Shown one piece after another: positions 27,086 to 36,319 of a DNA stretch of 64,000 bases (position 1 is the stretch's first letter; the number at the start of each line of letters is the position of its first letter). Source of the stretch: Coprobacter secundus (lineage in GTDB: Bacteria; Bacteroidota; Bacteroidia; Bacteroidales; Coprobacteraceae); contig JTDA01000002.1 of NCBI GenBank assembly GCA_000803105.1, positions 310,001 through 374,000 on the forward strand, given 5' to 3'. The position numbers were made by a program, and so were the translations under genes. A model generated the notes under the pieces. It was not told the origin of the DNA and made no database searches. It saw nothing but the letters and a program-made list of their open reading frames with translations.

Positions 27086-27397
27086 TCAATATTTCATATC
27101 GTCGAGGTTCTTTGCCTGCACATTGTGTATGCTCCGGTAAATATTTATAATAATAGCAATAGCGACAGCAGTCTCTGCAGCTGCTATCCCGATAGCAAAT
27201 AACGTAAACATAAACCCTTCAAGCTGACCCGGGAAAAGATAACGATTGAACACCACAAAATTAATATCTACAGCATTCAGCATCAATTCCAAAGAAATAA
27301 GTACTGCCAGCAAATTACGACGAGTTACAAATCCATATACTCCGGCAAAAAACATAATGGCACTTACTACCAAATAATAAATCATAGGTATTTCCAT
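27086..27397 (-). CDS. nuoK: NADH-quinone oxidoreductase subunit K
   Basis: A 103-residue protein with three membrane helices, the usual NuoK length. It carries the conserved membrane glutamates in LISLELMLNAVDINFV and IAAAETAVAIAI, which are needed for ion translocation. It overlaps no neighbour, lying 5 bp after nuoJ and 22 bp before nuoL. Confidence 0.96.
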   Translation of the reverse strand: MEIPMIYYLVVSAIMFFAGVYGFVTRRNLLAVLISLELMLNAVDINFVVFNRYLFPGQLEGFMFTLFAIGIAAAETAVAIAIIINIYRSIHNVQAKNLDDMKY

Positions 27398-27402
27398 ACT
27401 TT

Positions 27403-27915
27403 TTATCTTTTACGGGCAATCATGATGCCACCGATTATACAAGCCAATAACAACACACTAAGCGCCTCAAAAGGAAGAATATATTGATATTTTTCCATTC
27501 CCATAAGCGTATGACCTACTTGCTTCATATCAAGAGCTCCACCGTTTTGAAACTGTGATACCGGAAATACATGTGTAAGTAAGGCATATAGACATAAAGC
27601 CGCTCCAGAAATTGAAGCTATAAGCCCCCATGCTCTTTTCTTATTGGTGAGGCGTTCAGATTTTTCGCCCGGACCACTTGTTAATAATATAGAGAATACA
27701 AACAATACGACGATACCTCCTGCATATACAGCTAACTGAACAGCTCCTAGAAAATGATAATCAAGTTGGAAATATAGTCCGGCTGTTGCAAATAAAACAA
27801 AAAGGAGGAATGTGGCGGCCCGCAAAATACGACGCGTCGTTACCGTTAGTACGGAAAATATAATTATTGCCGCCGAAAGTAAATAAAAGATTACTTGATT
27901 AGCTACTTGTTCCAT
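27403..27915 (-). CDS. nuoJ: NADH-quinone oxidoreductase subunit J
   Basis: A 170-residue protein with five membrane helices. It has the conserved AVYAGGIVVLFVFSI segment (the helix with the pi-bulge in NuoJ) and an N-terminal ITTRRILRAATFLLF-like pattern. Short intergenic spacing on both sides places it firmly in the nuo run between nuoI and nuoK. Confidence 0.95.
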   Translation of the reverse strand: MEQVANQVIFYLLSAAIIIFSVLTVTTRRILRAATFLLFVLFATAGLYFQLDYHFLGAVQLAVYAGGIVVLFVFSILLTSGPGEKSERLTNKKRAWGLIASISGAALCLYALLTHVFPVSQFQNGGALDMKQVGHTLMGMEKYQYILPFEALSVLLLACIIGGIMIARKR

Positions 27916-27919
27916 AATA

Positions 27920-28387
27920 CTATTTATTTTCTACAGATTTATCTGTATCATGATTGAGTTGTTTCACTAATTTCTCCCGAGTAAACACGGCATGTTCGAA
28001 TGCGTTATCGAACTCCAAAGCATCATGCGGACACGTTACCACACAAAGTTGGCAAAAAGTACAACTACCTAGGTCATACATATACTTATCCAACACACGT
28101 TTTGTTTTACCGTCTTCTGTAGTCACCTTGTTGGCAATCACTTGGATGGTACCGTTAGGACAATTCATCTGGCAAATTCCACAAGCTACACATTTATGTT
28201 CGCCATTTTCATATACCAGTTTGAGTTCGCCCCGGAACCGGTCGGCAACTTTTAACGTCGCCCGATTTTCGGGATACTGTTCTGTCACTTTCTTTGTGAC
28301 AAATTCAGTCCCTGTCACTTTCATGCCCACCAACAGGCTCCACAAGCCTTTCCAGAAAGAGACAAAGTAATTTTTAAAACTTTCCAT
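27920..28387 (-). CDS. nuoI: NADH-quinone oxidoreductase subunit I (2x[4Fe-4S])
   Basis: A 155-residue ferredoxin-like subunit that carries clusters N6a and N6b of complex I. Two CxxCxxCxxxCP motifs are visible (CVACGICQMNCPNG and CTFCQLCVVTCPHD). It is the first nuo gene after the atp block. A 44-base hairpin and about 60 further bases separate it from atpG. In Bacteroides, nuoI directly follows nuoH, so the gap filled by eight atp genes is unusual. Confidence 0.97.
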   Translation of the reverse strand: MESFKNYFVSFWKGLWSLLVGMKVTGTEFVTKKVTEQYPENRATLKVADRFRGELKLVYENGEHKCVACGICQMNCPNGTIQVIANKVTTEDGKTKRVLDKYMYDLGSCTFCQLCVVTCPHDALEFDNAFEHAVFTREKLVKQLNHDTDKSVENK

Positions 28388-28449
28388 AAATTGCTATTTG
28401 ATACTATCTATATTTATGATGAATATTAAATTATTTTCCACTTTCAAAT

Positions 28450-28493
28450 TCATGACAAAGAGCTTCCGGCTCCGGAAGCCCTCTTTATCATGA
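28450..28493 (-). other. Intercistronic hairpin between atpG and nuoI
   Basis: Long imperfect arms (TCATGACAAAGAG-CTTCCGG with its complement, one mismatch and a two-base bulge) close on a 2-base loop, 9 bases after the atpG stop. On the minus strand it is followed by ATTTGAAAG, not a T-run. It is therefore a poor terminator and more like an RNA processing or stability element. I see no -33/-7 promoter between it and nuoI. Confidence 0.75.
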
Positions 28494-28502
28494 AGATTCT
28501 TT

Positions 28503-29378
28503 TTATTGGACCGATCCGCCCAATATATCAAGCAGCTCAGCTGTAATGTTTTGCTGTCTTAATTTATTATATTCTAATTGTAAGCTGTCAAGCAACTTTT
28601 TTGCATTATCATTTGCCATCTGCATTGCCATTATACGTGCAGCCTGCTCTGAAGTCCGACTTTCTAACCAAGTTTCATGTAAATTAGACCTCACATAAAG
28701 AGGAATCACCGTTCGAAAAATTGTTTCACTATCAGGCTCATAAATATATGGTTTTGCATGAGAGTGACGTTTTCCACCTGCCAAATCGGCAACGCTTACA
28801 GGTAACAATATTCTCGAATCCAATGCTTGAGAACCAATACTTTTAAAATGAAAATATAACAGTTCCACCCTGTCGATTTCATGAGACAAAAAACGATTGG
28901 TCAGCTCATCGGTCAGACGCTTCACTGCATCTGCCCCACTCTTCGAATTGAGATAAGAAACATCAGCAATCTCAACATCCTTCATCTTGAAAACCGATGA
29001 TAGTATTTTCTTACCTACAGGATAAACAATATACTCAGTTTTAGTTCCCAACTCATCATTTGTACGGTTCATCGCTTCTAATAAAAACTTGAACAACGAT
29101 ACATTAAAAGCTCCACATAAACCTTCATCCGACCCGAATACAACAAATGCAACACGGTGAACCGGGCGTTGCTCGGTCAATGGCGATTGATATTCACTAT
29201 CGGCCCCCAGCAAATTATTTATGGTGTTCTGCAACTGGTTGCGGAAAGGCATAAGATGCTCTAAAGCTGATTGGACTTTACGCAACTTAGCTGATGAAAT
29301 CATTTTCATCGCACCGGTAATCTTTTGGGAAGAGTTAACAGATCCGATTCTTCCCTTCAATTCGCGCATTGATGCCAT
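28503..29378 (-). CDS. atpG: ATP synthase F1 gamma subunit
   Basis: A 291-residue central rotor shaft subunit. The N-terminal coiled-coil helix starts MASMRELKGRIGSVNSSQKIT and the C-terminal helix has AARIMAMQMANDNAKKLLDSLQLEYNKLRQ. Between them is the Rossmann-like domain with SDEGLCGAFN. It is the last gene of the embedded atp block, 6 bp after atpA. Confidence 0.97.
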   Translation of the reverse strand: MASMRELKGRIGSVNSSQKITGAMKMISSAKLRKVQSALEHLMPFRNQLQNTINNLLGADSEYQSPLTEQRPVHRVAFVVFGSDEGLCGAFNVSLFKFLLEAMNRTNDELGTKTEYIVYPVGKKILSSVFKMKDVEIADVSYLNSKSGADAVKRLTDELTNRFLSHEIDRVELLYFHFKSIGSQALDSRILLPVSVADLAGGKRHSHAKPYIYEPDSETIFRTVIPLYVRSNLHETWLESRTSEQAARIMAMQMANDNAKKLLDSLQLEYNKLRQQNITAELLDILGGSVQ

Positions 29379-29384
29379 AATTCA

Positions 29385-30962
29385 TTAAGCCTTAAATCTG
29401 TTTGCTACATCTGCTGCTATTTCTTTTAATAGAGCTTCTACTTTATCATCAAGATGACCGGCCTTTAATTCATCCAAGACTTCTTTCTGATATTTGGATT
29501 TTAGCATTTGTAAAAATAATTTTTCAAACTCAGCCACTTTATCCAAAGGCACTTGTTGTAACAATCCCTTTGTTCCACAGTAAATAATTGCCATCTCATC
29601 CTCAACTGCCATAGGTGAATATTGAGGCTGTACCAAGACTTTAGCATTTTTACGACCTTTGTCAATCACCATTGCAGTCACAGGATCCAAGTCACCACCA
29701 AACTTAGTAAACGACTCCAACTCTCGATACTGGGCCTGATCGATTTTCAATGTACCAGCAATCTTTTTCATTGCTTTTAATTGAGCATTACCTCCCACAC
29801 GAGACACAGAAATGCCCACATTAATTGCCGGACGTGTACCCTCATTGAATAATCCTGTTTCAAGAAATATCTGACCATCAGTAATTGATATTACATTGGT
29901 TGGAATATATGCCGAAACATCTCCTGCCTGAGTCTCAATAATAGGTAAAGCAGTCAATGAACCTCCACCTTTAACCATAGACTTCAATTCGTCAGGGAGG
30001 TCATTCATTGTAGAGGCAACTTCATCATTATCTATAATTTTTGCTGCACGCTCTAATAAACGGGAATGCAAATAGAAAATATCACCCGGATATGCTTCAC
30101 GGCCTGATGGACGACGTAAAATCAAAGAAATTTCACGATAAGCCACAGCCTGTTTCGACAAATCATCATATACCACCAATGCATGGCGACCACTATCCCG
30201 AAAATACTCTCCAATAGCAGCACCCGCAAACGGAGCATAATAACGCATCGCTGCCGAATCTGAAGCATTAGCAGCTAAAACAATAGTGTAATCCAAAGCT
30301 CCATGTTCACGCAAAGTATTTACTAAAGTAGCTACCGATGAAGCTTTCTGTCCAATTGCCACATATATACAATATACCGGGTCACCTGCCAAAAAATTCT
30401 TACGCTGATTGATAATTGTATCAATCGCTATAGACGTCTTACCTATCTGACGGTCACCAATAATCAACTCCCGCTGTCCTCGTCCTATAGGCACCATAGA
30501 ATCTACAGCCTTGATACCAGTCTGTAAAGGTTGATTTACCGGCTGACGGAAAATTACACCAGGAGCCTTGCGATCAAGCGGTAAAGGAATCATATTTCCT
30601 TCTAATGGTCCGGCTCCATCGATAGGATCTCCCAACGTATTAATAACACGACCGATAAGTCCTTCCCCCACAGGTATAGACGCAATAGTTCCGGTACGGT
30701 GTACACTCATATTCTCTTTCACCTTATCTGAAGAGCTCAATAAAATAACTCCAACATTACTCTCCTCAAGGTTCATTGCAACACCTCTCACACCATTTTC
30801 AAATTCGAGAAGCTCACTGGCTTGTACATTATCGAGACCAAAGACGTGTGCAACACCGTCACCGACCCCTAACACAGTACCCACTTCTTCGAAATTGACT
30901 TTAGTGTCTACTTCCTCAAGCTGTTGTTTTAATATATCAGATATTTCGTTAGGTTTTATCAT
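29385..30962 (-). CDS. atpA: ATP synthase F1 alpha subunit
   Basis: A 525-residue non-catalytic nucleotide-binding subunit of the alpha3beta3 hexamer. It has a Walker A GDRQIGKTS, the ATPA signature-like PAINVGISVSRVGG, and the arginine finger in this region. The start codon overlaps the atpH stop by 4 bases, implying translational coupling. Confidence 0.98.
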   Translation of the reverse strand: MIKPNEISDILKQQLEEVDTKVNFEEVGTVLGVGDGVAHVFGLDNVQASELLEFENGVRGVAMNLEESNVGVILLSSSDKVKENMSVHRTGTIASIPVGEGLIGRVINTLGDPIDGAGPLEGNMIPLPLDRKAPGVIFRQPVNQPLQTGIKAVDSMVPIGRGQRELIIGDRQIGKTSIAIDTIINQRKNFLAGDPVYCIYVAIGQKASSVATLVNTLREHGALDYTIVLAANASDSAAMRYYAPFAGAAIGEYFRDSGRHALVVYDDLSKQAVAYREISLILRRPSGREAYPGDIFYLHSRLLERAAKIIDNDEVASTMNDLPDELKSMVKGGGSLTALPIIETQAGDVSAYIPTNVISITDGQIFLETGLFNEGTRPAINVGISVSRVGGNAQLKAMKKIAGTLKIDQAQYRELESFTKFGGDLDPVTAMVIDKGRKNAKVLVQPQYSPMAVEDEMAIIYCGTKGLLQQVPLDKVAEFEKLFLQMLKSKYQKEVLDELKAGHLDDKVEALLKEIAADVANRFKA

Positions 30963-31510
30963 AATCTTTTCTTGCTGTTCAGTAATTTTAAACGCAATAA
31001 TTTTAACTCTTTATTTACTGAAGCATCGAGTTGCATCGAATCGATTTTAAGTACAAAGCCTCCAATAATAGAAGGGTCCACCCGATAGGTAAACTCTACT
31101 GTTTGATCGGCTTTCTGAGATACTAATTGTTTTATCTTATCCAGAATTTCACCTGCCACTGGAATGGCAGTAATTATCTGGGCTAAAGATATATTATTCA
31201 ATTCCCGATATAACTTCTGATACATCAGTCCGATAGAGCGCATAAAAGATTCGCGTCGGTTTTTGATTACTAAACGAATGAAGCGAAGGAACTCTTCTCC
31301 TGCAGCATCACCGACGGCAGCTGAGAGAAGAGCCTCTTTATCCCGAGCAGAAAGCACAGGATTCTGAAGCGATTTTTCCAGTTCTGGATGAGACAGAAAA
31401 TTCACTTCAAGGACTTTCATCTTTTCATAAATCTGATCGGCAGAATGCTGGTCTTGTGCATATTTAAGCAAAGCCTTAGCATATCTGCGTGAAACTAATC
31501 CTTCGTTCAT
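30959..31510 (-). CDS. atpH: ATP synthase F1 delta subunit
   Basis: A 183-residue peripheral stalk subunit. The N-terminal six-helix bundle (SRRYAKALLKYAQ, SHPELEKSLQNPVLS) and the C-terminal VDPSIIGGFVLKIDSMQLDAS identify it. It overlaps atpA by 4 bases and lies 6 bp after atpF. Confidence 0.96.
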   Translation of the reverse strand: MNEGLVSRRYAKALLKYAQDQHSADQIYEKMKVLEVNFLSHPELEKSLQNPVLSARDKEALLSAAVGDAAGEEFLRFIRLVIKNRRESFMRSIGLMYQKLYRELNNISLAQIITAIPVAGEILDKIKQLVSQKADQTVEFTYRVDPSIIGGFVLKIDSMQLDASVNKELKLLRLKLLNSKKRL

Positions 31511-31516
31511 GCCATT

Positions 31517-32014
31517 TTAGTTTTTAGTCTCTATATCATTCAATAGTTTGTCGATCATCTCAAGCTGAGTTTTGTCATTCGACAGCTCTTTACGCATCAG
31601 CTTTTCCGCAATTTGTAATGCAAAAGCACTAACTTCATTACGAAATTGCTGCTCAGACTCTTTCCGAGCCTGCTCTATCGACACGGCTGCGGCATCCATT
31701 ACTTTTTTAGCTTCTTCTGAGGCTGCCTTCTTAGCTTCTTCAACAATTTGAGATTTCATTTGAGCAGCTTCTCTAAGAATTTCCATTTGCTGTTTATGCG
31801 CATCAGCCAAAAGGGCTTGGGCATTTTCAGTTGCATGATCCAGTTGCATTTTTGCCTCCTGAGAATAAGCAACCCCTTTATCTATAAATTCCGCACGTTC
31901 ATCAATATTACGGATAATAAAAGGCCATGCATATTTAGCCAGTATGGCAAATAATACCACAAAGACAAAAAACATCCAAAAAACCAACCCAAATTCAGGC
32001 TTAAACAGTTCCAT
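31517..32014 (-). CDS. atpF: ATP synthase Fo b subunit
   Basis: A 165-residue protein with an N-terminal membrane helix (FWMFFVFVVLFAILAKYAW) followed by a long Ala/Lys/Glu-rich coiled coil that forms the peripheral stalk. Only one b-type gene is present, so the stalk is probably a b2 homodimer. It is 9 bp after atpE. Confidence 0.96.
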   Translation of the reverse strand: MELFKPEFGLVFWMFFVFVVLFAILAKYAWPFIIRNIDERAEFIDKGVAYSQEAKMQLDHATENAQALLADAHKQQMEILREAAQMKSQIVEEAKKAASEEAKKVMDAAAVSIEQARKESEQQFRNEVSAFALQIAEKLMRKELSNDKTQLEMIDKLLNDIETKN

Positions 32015-32023
32015 GGTTGCTTA

Positions 32024-32278
32024 TTATAAGAAAATAGCCAACAGACAAACAATTATAGCAAACAACGCTACACCTTCCACAAGAGCTGCAATCACAATCA
32101 TATTGGTTCTGATGTCATTAGTAGACTCTGGTTGACGAGCAATTGACTCCATCGCTGAAGATCCGATTTTACCGATACCTATACCTGCACCAATTGCTAC
32201 GATACCTGCACCTATACATGCCCCGATTTTTGCCAAACCTGCACCGGCTGCTGCCTGTAATAAAATCATTCCTAACAT
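32024..32278 (-). CDS. atpE: ATP synthase Fo c subunit
   Basis: An 84-residue hairpin of two membrane helices. The first is Gly-rich (IGAGIVAIGAGIGIG), the polar loop is ARQPE, and the second helix carries the ion-binding Glu68 (ALVEGVALF). The residue after the Glu is Gly rather than Ser or Thr, and helix 1 lacks the Gln of Na+-binding c subunits. This favours H+ over Na+ coupling, by inference. Confidence 0.96.
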   Translation of the reverse strand: MLGMILLQAAAGAGLAKIGACIGAGIVAIGAGIGIGKIGSSAMESIARQPESTNDIRTNMIVIAALVEGVALFAIIVCLLAIFL

Positions 32279-32309
32279 AGTGTTTGTTTTTTTAAGTTAC
32301 ACATCAATT

Positions 32310-33368
32310 TTATTCTTTTATCTCTTTTTCTCCCTTCACTCTTGCCAAACTTATAAAGAGCGCTGAAAGCATTGTAAATACATAAGCCTGAATAAAACAT
32401 ATCAGAAAATGCAACAGATTCATAAACACAGAAAACAACACCGATAAGACGGTTGTCCCTGCCAAAACTGCTGCTCCCATTGTCCCAAAAATAAATATAA
32501 GGGAAATAAGCACCAAAACTATAAGATGGCCTCCCAACATATTTGCAAAAAGACGAATCATAAGAGCTACAGGCTTCGTAATCGCCCCAAAAACCTCAAT
32601 AACTGGCATAATTGGAACTGGACATTTCATCCACATGGGAACTTCCGGCCAAAATAAATCTTTCCAATAATGCTTCGTTCCCATAAAGTTAACAACAAGG
32701 AAAGTACATAATGCCAAAACTAAAGTTATCGAAATATTTCCTGACAGATTCGCCCCTCCAGGGAACACTACAATCATCCCCAAAATATTAATCGCCAGAA
32801 TAAAGAAAAACAAAGTTAATAAGTAAGGAGCAAAACGCCGGGCTTCAGCACCTAATATAGGGCGTATTACATCACTATAGACCATATCTATAACATACTC
32901 GATGGCACCCAATCCCTTACGAGGAGCTTTAAATCTGTTTCTCCTATAGAACCGAGCTAACGGAAAAATACATATGCAAACCACCAATGCTGCTATCAAC
33001 AAAGCAAATACATTTTTTGTGATAGAGATATCCAAAGGACGATACTTATTACCATCAGCATCAAGACTTTCTATTTTTCCCTTATTATCTCCTTCTGAAG
33101 CAATGTAGAAACCATTATAATTACTTCCATGTTCTAACTTCTTAGAGCTGAAAACATGCCAACTTCCTTCATTGTCTCGAATAATTACCGGTAACGGTAT
33201 ACGTGTGCTATGAGAGAAAGGAACTTCCCATCCGTAATTGTCAAGTAAGTGCTCAAAAATAGCTTCCTTGGCATCAAACGGCTCCTCTTCTTCACTTGCA
33301 ACAACAGTAAATGTCGTACCTACAATAAAAAAGAGTATCCCAATAGAACAAATTATTAACTTTTTCAT
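32310..33368 (-). CDS. atpB: ATP synthase Fo a subunit
   Basis: A 352-residue protein. It has a signal-peptide-like N terminus and a periplasmic extension of about 100 residues before the membrane core, a form typical of Bacteroidota a subunits. The essential stator arginine is in ALMIRLFANMLGGH. No small atpI-like gene stands between atpC and atpB; only 35 bases separate them. Confidence 0.95.
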   Translation of the reverse strand: MKKLIICSIGILFFIVGTTFTVVASEEEEPFDAKEAIFEHLLDNYGWEVPFSHSTRIPLPVIIRDNEGSWHVFSSKKLEHGSNYNGFYIASEGDNKGKIESLDADGNKYRPLDISITKNVFALLIAALVVCICIFPLARFYRRNRFKAPRKGLGAIEYVIDMVYSDVIRPILGAEARRFAPYLLTLFFFILAINILGMIVVFPGGANLSGNISITLVLALCTFLVVNFMGTKHYWKDLFWPEVPMWMKCPVPIMPVIEVFGAITKPVALMIRLFANMLGGHLIVLVLISLIFIFGTMGAAVLAGTTVLSVLFSVFMNLLHFLICFIQAYVFTMLSALFISLARVKGEKEIKE

Positions 33369-33403
33369 CTCATTCCTTTTTGGTCATTACCTGATAATCC
33401 AAG

Positions 33404-33637
33404 CTACTGAATACATATTGCTACACGATTATTATTCACATCTACGAATCCACCCTCAATAGGCATAGTTTTTACTTCTCCTTCAGTTTCATATTCCACA
33501 ACTCCTGTTGTCAGAGTAGACATTAACGAAGCATGATCGTCAAGAACTGTAAAAGATCCCAACGTTCCCGGCATCGTAACCTTTTTGGCTTCCCCTCTAA
33601 ATAGAACTTTTTCTGAAGAAATAATTTCTAGATTCAT
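33404..33637 (-). CDS. atpC: ATP synthase F1 epsilon subunit, short form
   Basis: A 77-residue protein. Only the N-terminal beta-sandwich is present (MNLEIISSEKVLFRGEA, TMPGTLGSFTVLDDHA). The C-terminal helical hairpin that inhibits ATP hydrolysis in other bacteria is missing. Short epsilon subunits are usual in Bacteroidales, so this is probably not a truncation. It is 8 bp after atpD. Confidence 0.95.
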   Translation of the reverse strand: MNLEIISSEKVLFRGEAKKVTMPGTLGSFTVLDDHASLMSTLTTGVVEYETEGEVKTMPIEGGFVDVNNNRVAICIQ

Positions 33638-33645
33638 AGCTCTTA

Positions 33646-35157
33646 TTATTTATTATCCTTAGCTTGCTGCATCATCTTTTCTCCTTTAGCGATAGCTTCA
33701 TCTATCGTACCGACATTCATAAATGCCTGTTCTGGGTAGCCATCCATTTCTCCACTCAAAATCATCTTGAACCCACGGATAGTCTCTTCCAGTGGTACCA
33801 TAACCCCTGGTATACCAGTAAATTGTTCTGCCACATGGAATGGTTGTGACAAAAAGCGTTGTGCTCTACGAGCACGAGCTACAACTAATTTATCTTCATC
33901 AGACAATTCATCAACTCCTAGAATTGCAATAATATCCTGCAACTCATTATAATGCTGAAGTAATTGTTTTACTGTCTGAGCTGTATTATAATGGTCTTCA
34001 CCAATAATCAGAGGGTCTAGAATACGTGAGGTAGATTCCAACGGATCTACAGCCGGATAAATACCCAGCTCTGCAATCTTTCGACTAAGTACAGTCGTCG
34101 CATCCAAGAAGCTAAATGTCGTTGCAGGAGCAGGGTCGGTCAAGTCATCAGCCGGCACATAAATCGCCTGAACAGAAGTAATAGAACCATACTTAGTAGA
34201 AGTAATACGTTCTTGTAATGCACCCATCTCCGAAGCCAATGTAGGCTGATAACCTACAGCTGAAGGCATCCGACCTAAAAGCGCAGACACTTCCGAACCA
34301 GCCTGTGTAAAACGGAATATATTATCGATAAAGAATAATATCTCCTTACCACCTTCATTCGAATCACGGAATTGCTCGGCCACAGTCAACCCAGAAAGAG
34401 CAACACGCAAACGAGCTCCAGGAGGTTCATTCATCTGGCCAAAGACTAAAGTTGCCTGTGAGGTACTTAGTTTTTCCATGTCAACTTTACTAAGATCCCA
34501 CTTTCCTTCATCCATTTCTTTCTTAAATTCGTCACCATAATTGATAACGCCAGATTCAATCATTTCACGTAACAGGTCATTACCTTCACGAGTACGTTCT
34601 CCCACTCCGGCAAAAACAGAAAATCCATTATGACCCTTGGCTATATTATTGATCATTTCCATAATCAACACAGTTTTACCTACGCCCGCTCCACCGAATA
34701 ATCCAATTTTACCACCTTTAGAATAAGGCTCCAGCAAATCGATTACTTTAATACCTGTGAATAAGAATTCTGTGTTAATAGATAGATCTTCAAACTTAGG
34801 TGAAGGACGATGAATAGACTGTACATTACTATAATCTAATGCAGGCAGATGATCGATAGCATCACCAATAACATTCATCAGACGACCCTTAATTTGTGTA
34901 CCTGTAGGCATAGCTAACGAACGTTGTAAGTCTATTACCTTCATGCCTCTCCTCAAACCATCTGTTGTATCCATAGCCACACATCGCACGGTATTTTCAC
35001 CAATGTGCTGTTCTACTTCAACGATAAGATCTGTTCCATTGTCTCGCTCAATTTTCAATGCAGCATAAATCGGGGGCAATTCATTACCCTCACCTTCGAA
35101 AATCACATCGACAACAGGACCGATAACCTGAGTTATATATCCAAATTTATCCGTCAT
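33646..35157 (-). CDS. atpD: ATP synthase F1 beta subunit
   Basis: The 503-residue catalytic subunit. The Walker A is GGAGVGKTV, the catalytic Glu sits in GVGERTREG, the Walker B region is ILFFIDNIFRFTQAG, and PAVDPLESTSRIL carries the ATPase signature. It is the first gene of the atp block and follows nuoH after only 51 bases with no recognisable promoter, so it may be transcribed from the nuoA promoter. Confidence 0.98.
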   Translation of the reverse strand: MTDKFGYITQVIGPVVDVIFEGEGNELPPIYAALKIERDNGTDLIVEVEQHIGENTVRCVAMDTTDGLRRGMKVIDLQRSLAMPTGTQIKGRLMNVIGDAIDHLPALDYSNVQSIHRPSPKFEDLSINTEFLFTGIKVIDLLEPYSKGGKIGLFGGAGVGKTVLIMEMINNIAKGHNGFSVFAGVGERTREGNDLLREMIESGVINYGDEFKKEMDEGKWDLSKVDMEKLSTSQATLVFGQMNEPPGARLRVALSGLTVAEQFRDSNEGGKEILFFIDNIFRFTQAGSEVSALLGRMPSAVGYQPTLASEMGALQERITSTKYGSITSVQAIYVPADDLTDPAPATTFSFLDATTVLSRKIAELGIYPAVDPLESTSRILDPLIIGEDHYNTAQTVKQLLQHYNELQDIIAILGVDELSDEDKLVVARARRAQRFLSQPFHVAEQFTGIPGVMVPLEETIRGFKMILSGEMDGYPEQAFMNVGTIDEAIAKGEKMMQQAKDNK

Positions 35158-35194
35158 AATTTATCGTTTAAAACTGTTTATACTATATGATGAC

Positions 35195-35210
35195 AAACCG
35201 TTATCGGTTT
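35195..35210 (-). other. Small hairpin at the nuoH-atpD junction
   Basis: A 6-bp stem AAACCG/CGGTTT with a 4-base loop overlaps the nuoH stop codon. No T-run follows, so termination is unlikely. It marks the left border of the atp block within the nuo genes. Confidence 0.45.
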
Positions 35211-36285
35211 AAAAATGCAATTTGAAAATAACCACTAATACCATCAACAACAAATTGACAAGACTAATGGGGACCAAATATTTCCATTCGAGACGAAGCA
35301 ATTGGTCTATTCGTAAACGAGGGAATGTCCATTTGAACCACATAATAATAAACATTACCACAAATACTTTACCAAAAAACCAAATTACAGAAGGTATATA
35401 ATCCATAATCTGGTTAAAACCTTCCCAGCCTCCTATATGAAAAGGCATCCACCCTCCTAAAAATAATAAGGTAGCAATACCTGAAACAATAAAAAGATTC
35501 AAATATTCTGCCAAATAAAAAAAGCCAAAATGAATACCAGAATATTCGGTATGATAACCTGCAGTCAACTCTGACTCAGCCTCAGGTAAGTCAAACGGAC
35601 CACGATTCGTCTCTGCTGTACCAGCTACAAGATATATCAAGAAAGCTATTATAGCAGGAATATGCCCCCGGAAAATAAACCATCCAGAACTTTGAGCTTC
35701 TACAATTCCTGAGGTCTGCATAGTTCCTGCAAATACAACCATTGTTAAAAATGAAAGTCCGATAGACAATTCATAACTAATCATCTGAGAACCACTTCGC
35801 ATTGCTCCAATCAATGTAAATTTATTGTTACTTGCCCACCCTGCGAGTAAAATTCCTAATACCCCAATCGAAGAAACAGCCATAATAAAGAATATCCCAA
35901 TATTAAAATCGATAGCTATAAGACCTCTGCCAAAAGGTAAACATCCAAATGCCAACATTGACGATACAATAACAATATAGGGAGCTAAATTAAAAAGGAA
36001 TTTATCAGTATGTTTGATTTCAATAAGCTCTTTTATCAACATCTTAAACATATCGGCAACACTCTGCAAAAGCCCATAAGGTCCTACGCGATTCGGTCCA
36101 AGACGACACTGGAAAAAGGCACACACTTTACGTTCTATATAAATCAACGCCAAAGCTATGACTGCATAAGTCAATAATAAAACGACACCCACCAGTACAA
36201 ATTCGACAAAAAGAGCTGCGTTTTCAGGCATCCAAGACCGCAACAGATTATCTATCCAATGAGTGATTATAGAAAAATCGAACAT
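35209..36285 (-). CDS. nuoH: NADH-quinone oxidoreductase subunit H
   Basis: A 358-residue membrane subunit with eight helices at the quinone site of complex I. Family blocks are IYIERKVCAFFQCRLGPNRVGP, GWASNNKFTLIGAMRSGSQMISYE, and ETNRGPFDLPEAESELTAGY. The frame opens with a TTG four codons upstream, but the ATG at 36285 (MFDFS) agrees better with other Bacteroidales NuoH. It is 34 bp after nuoCD and directly upstream of the atp block. Confidence 0.96.
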   Translation of the reverse strand: MFDFSIITHWIDNLLRSWMPENAALFVEFVLVGVVLLLTYAVIALALIYIERKVCAFFQCRLGPNRVGPYGLLQSVADMFKMLIKELIEIKHTDKFLFNLAPYIVIVSSMLAFGCLPFGRGLIAIDFNIGIFFIMAVSSIGVLGILLAGWASNNKFTLIGAMRSGSQMISYELSIGLSFLTMVVFAGTMQTSGIVEAQSSGWFIFRGHIPAIIAFLIYLVAGTAETNRGPFDLPEAESELTAGYHTEYSGIHFGFFYLAEYLNLFIVSGIATLLFLGGWMPFHIGGWEGFNQIMDYIPSVIWFFGKVFVVMFIIMWFKWTFPRLRIDQLLRLEWKYLVPISLVNLLLMVLVVIFKLHF

Positions 36286-36319
36286 GATATATTTCAATTA
36301 TATTGGTTTGTAACTACAA

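Noticed and set aside
32024..32278. Sodium-dependent ATP synthase
   Set aside because: The c subunit lacks the helix-1 Gln and the Ser/Thr after the essential Glu that mark Na+ binding.
33404..33637. Truncated atpC pseudogene
   Set aside because: Short epsilon subunits of about 80 residues are normal in Bacteroidales, and the frame is intact with good spacing.
35158..35208. Separate promoter for the atp block
   Set aside because: A TTTG is present but no TAnnTTTG lies 19-21 bases after it, so a promoter is not supported by sequence.
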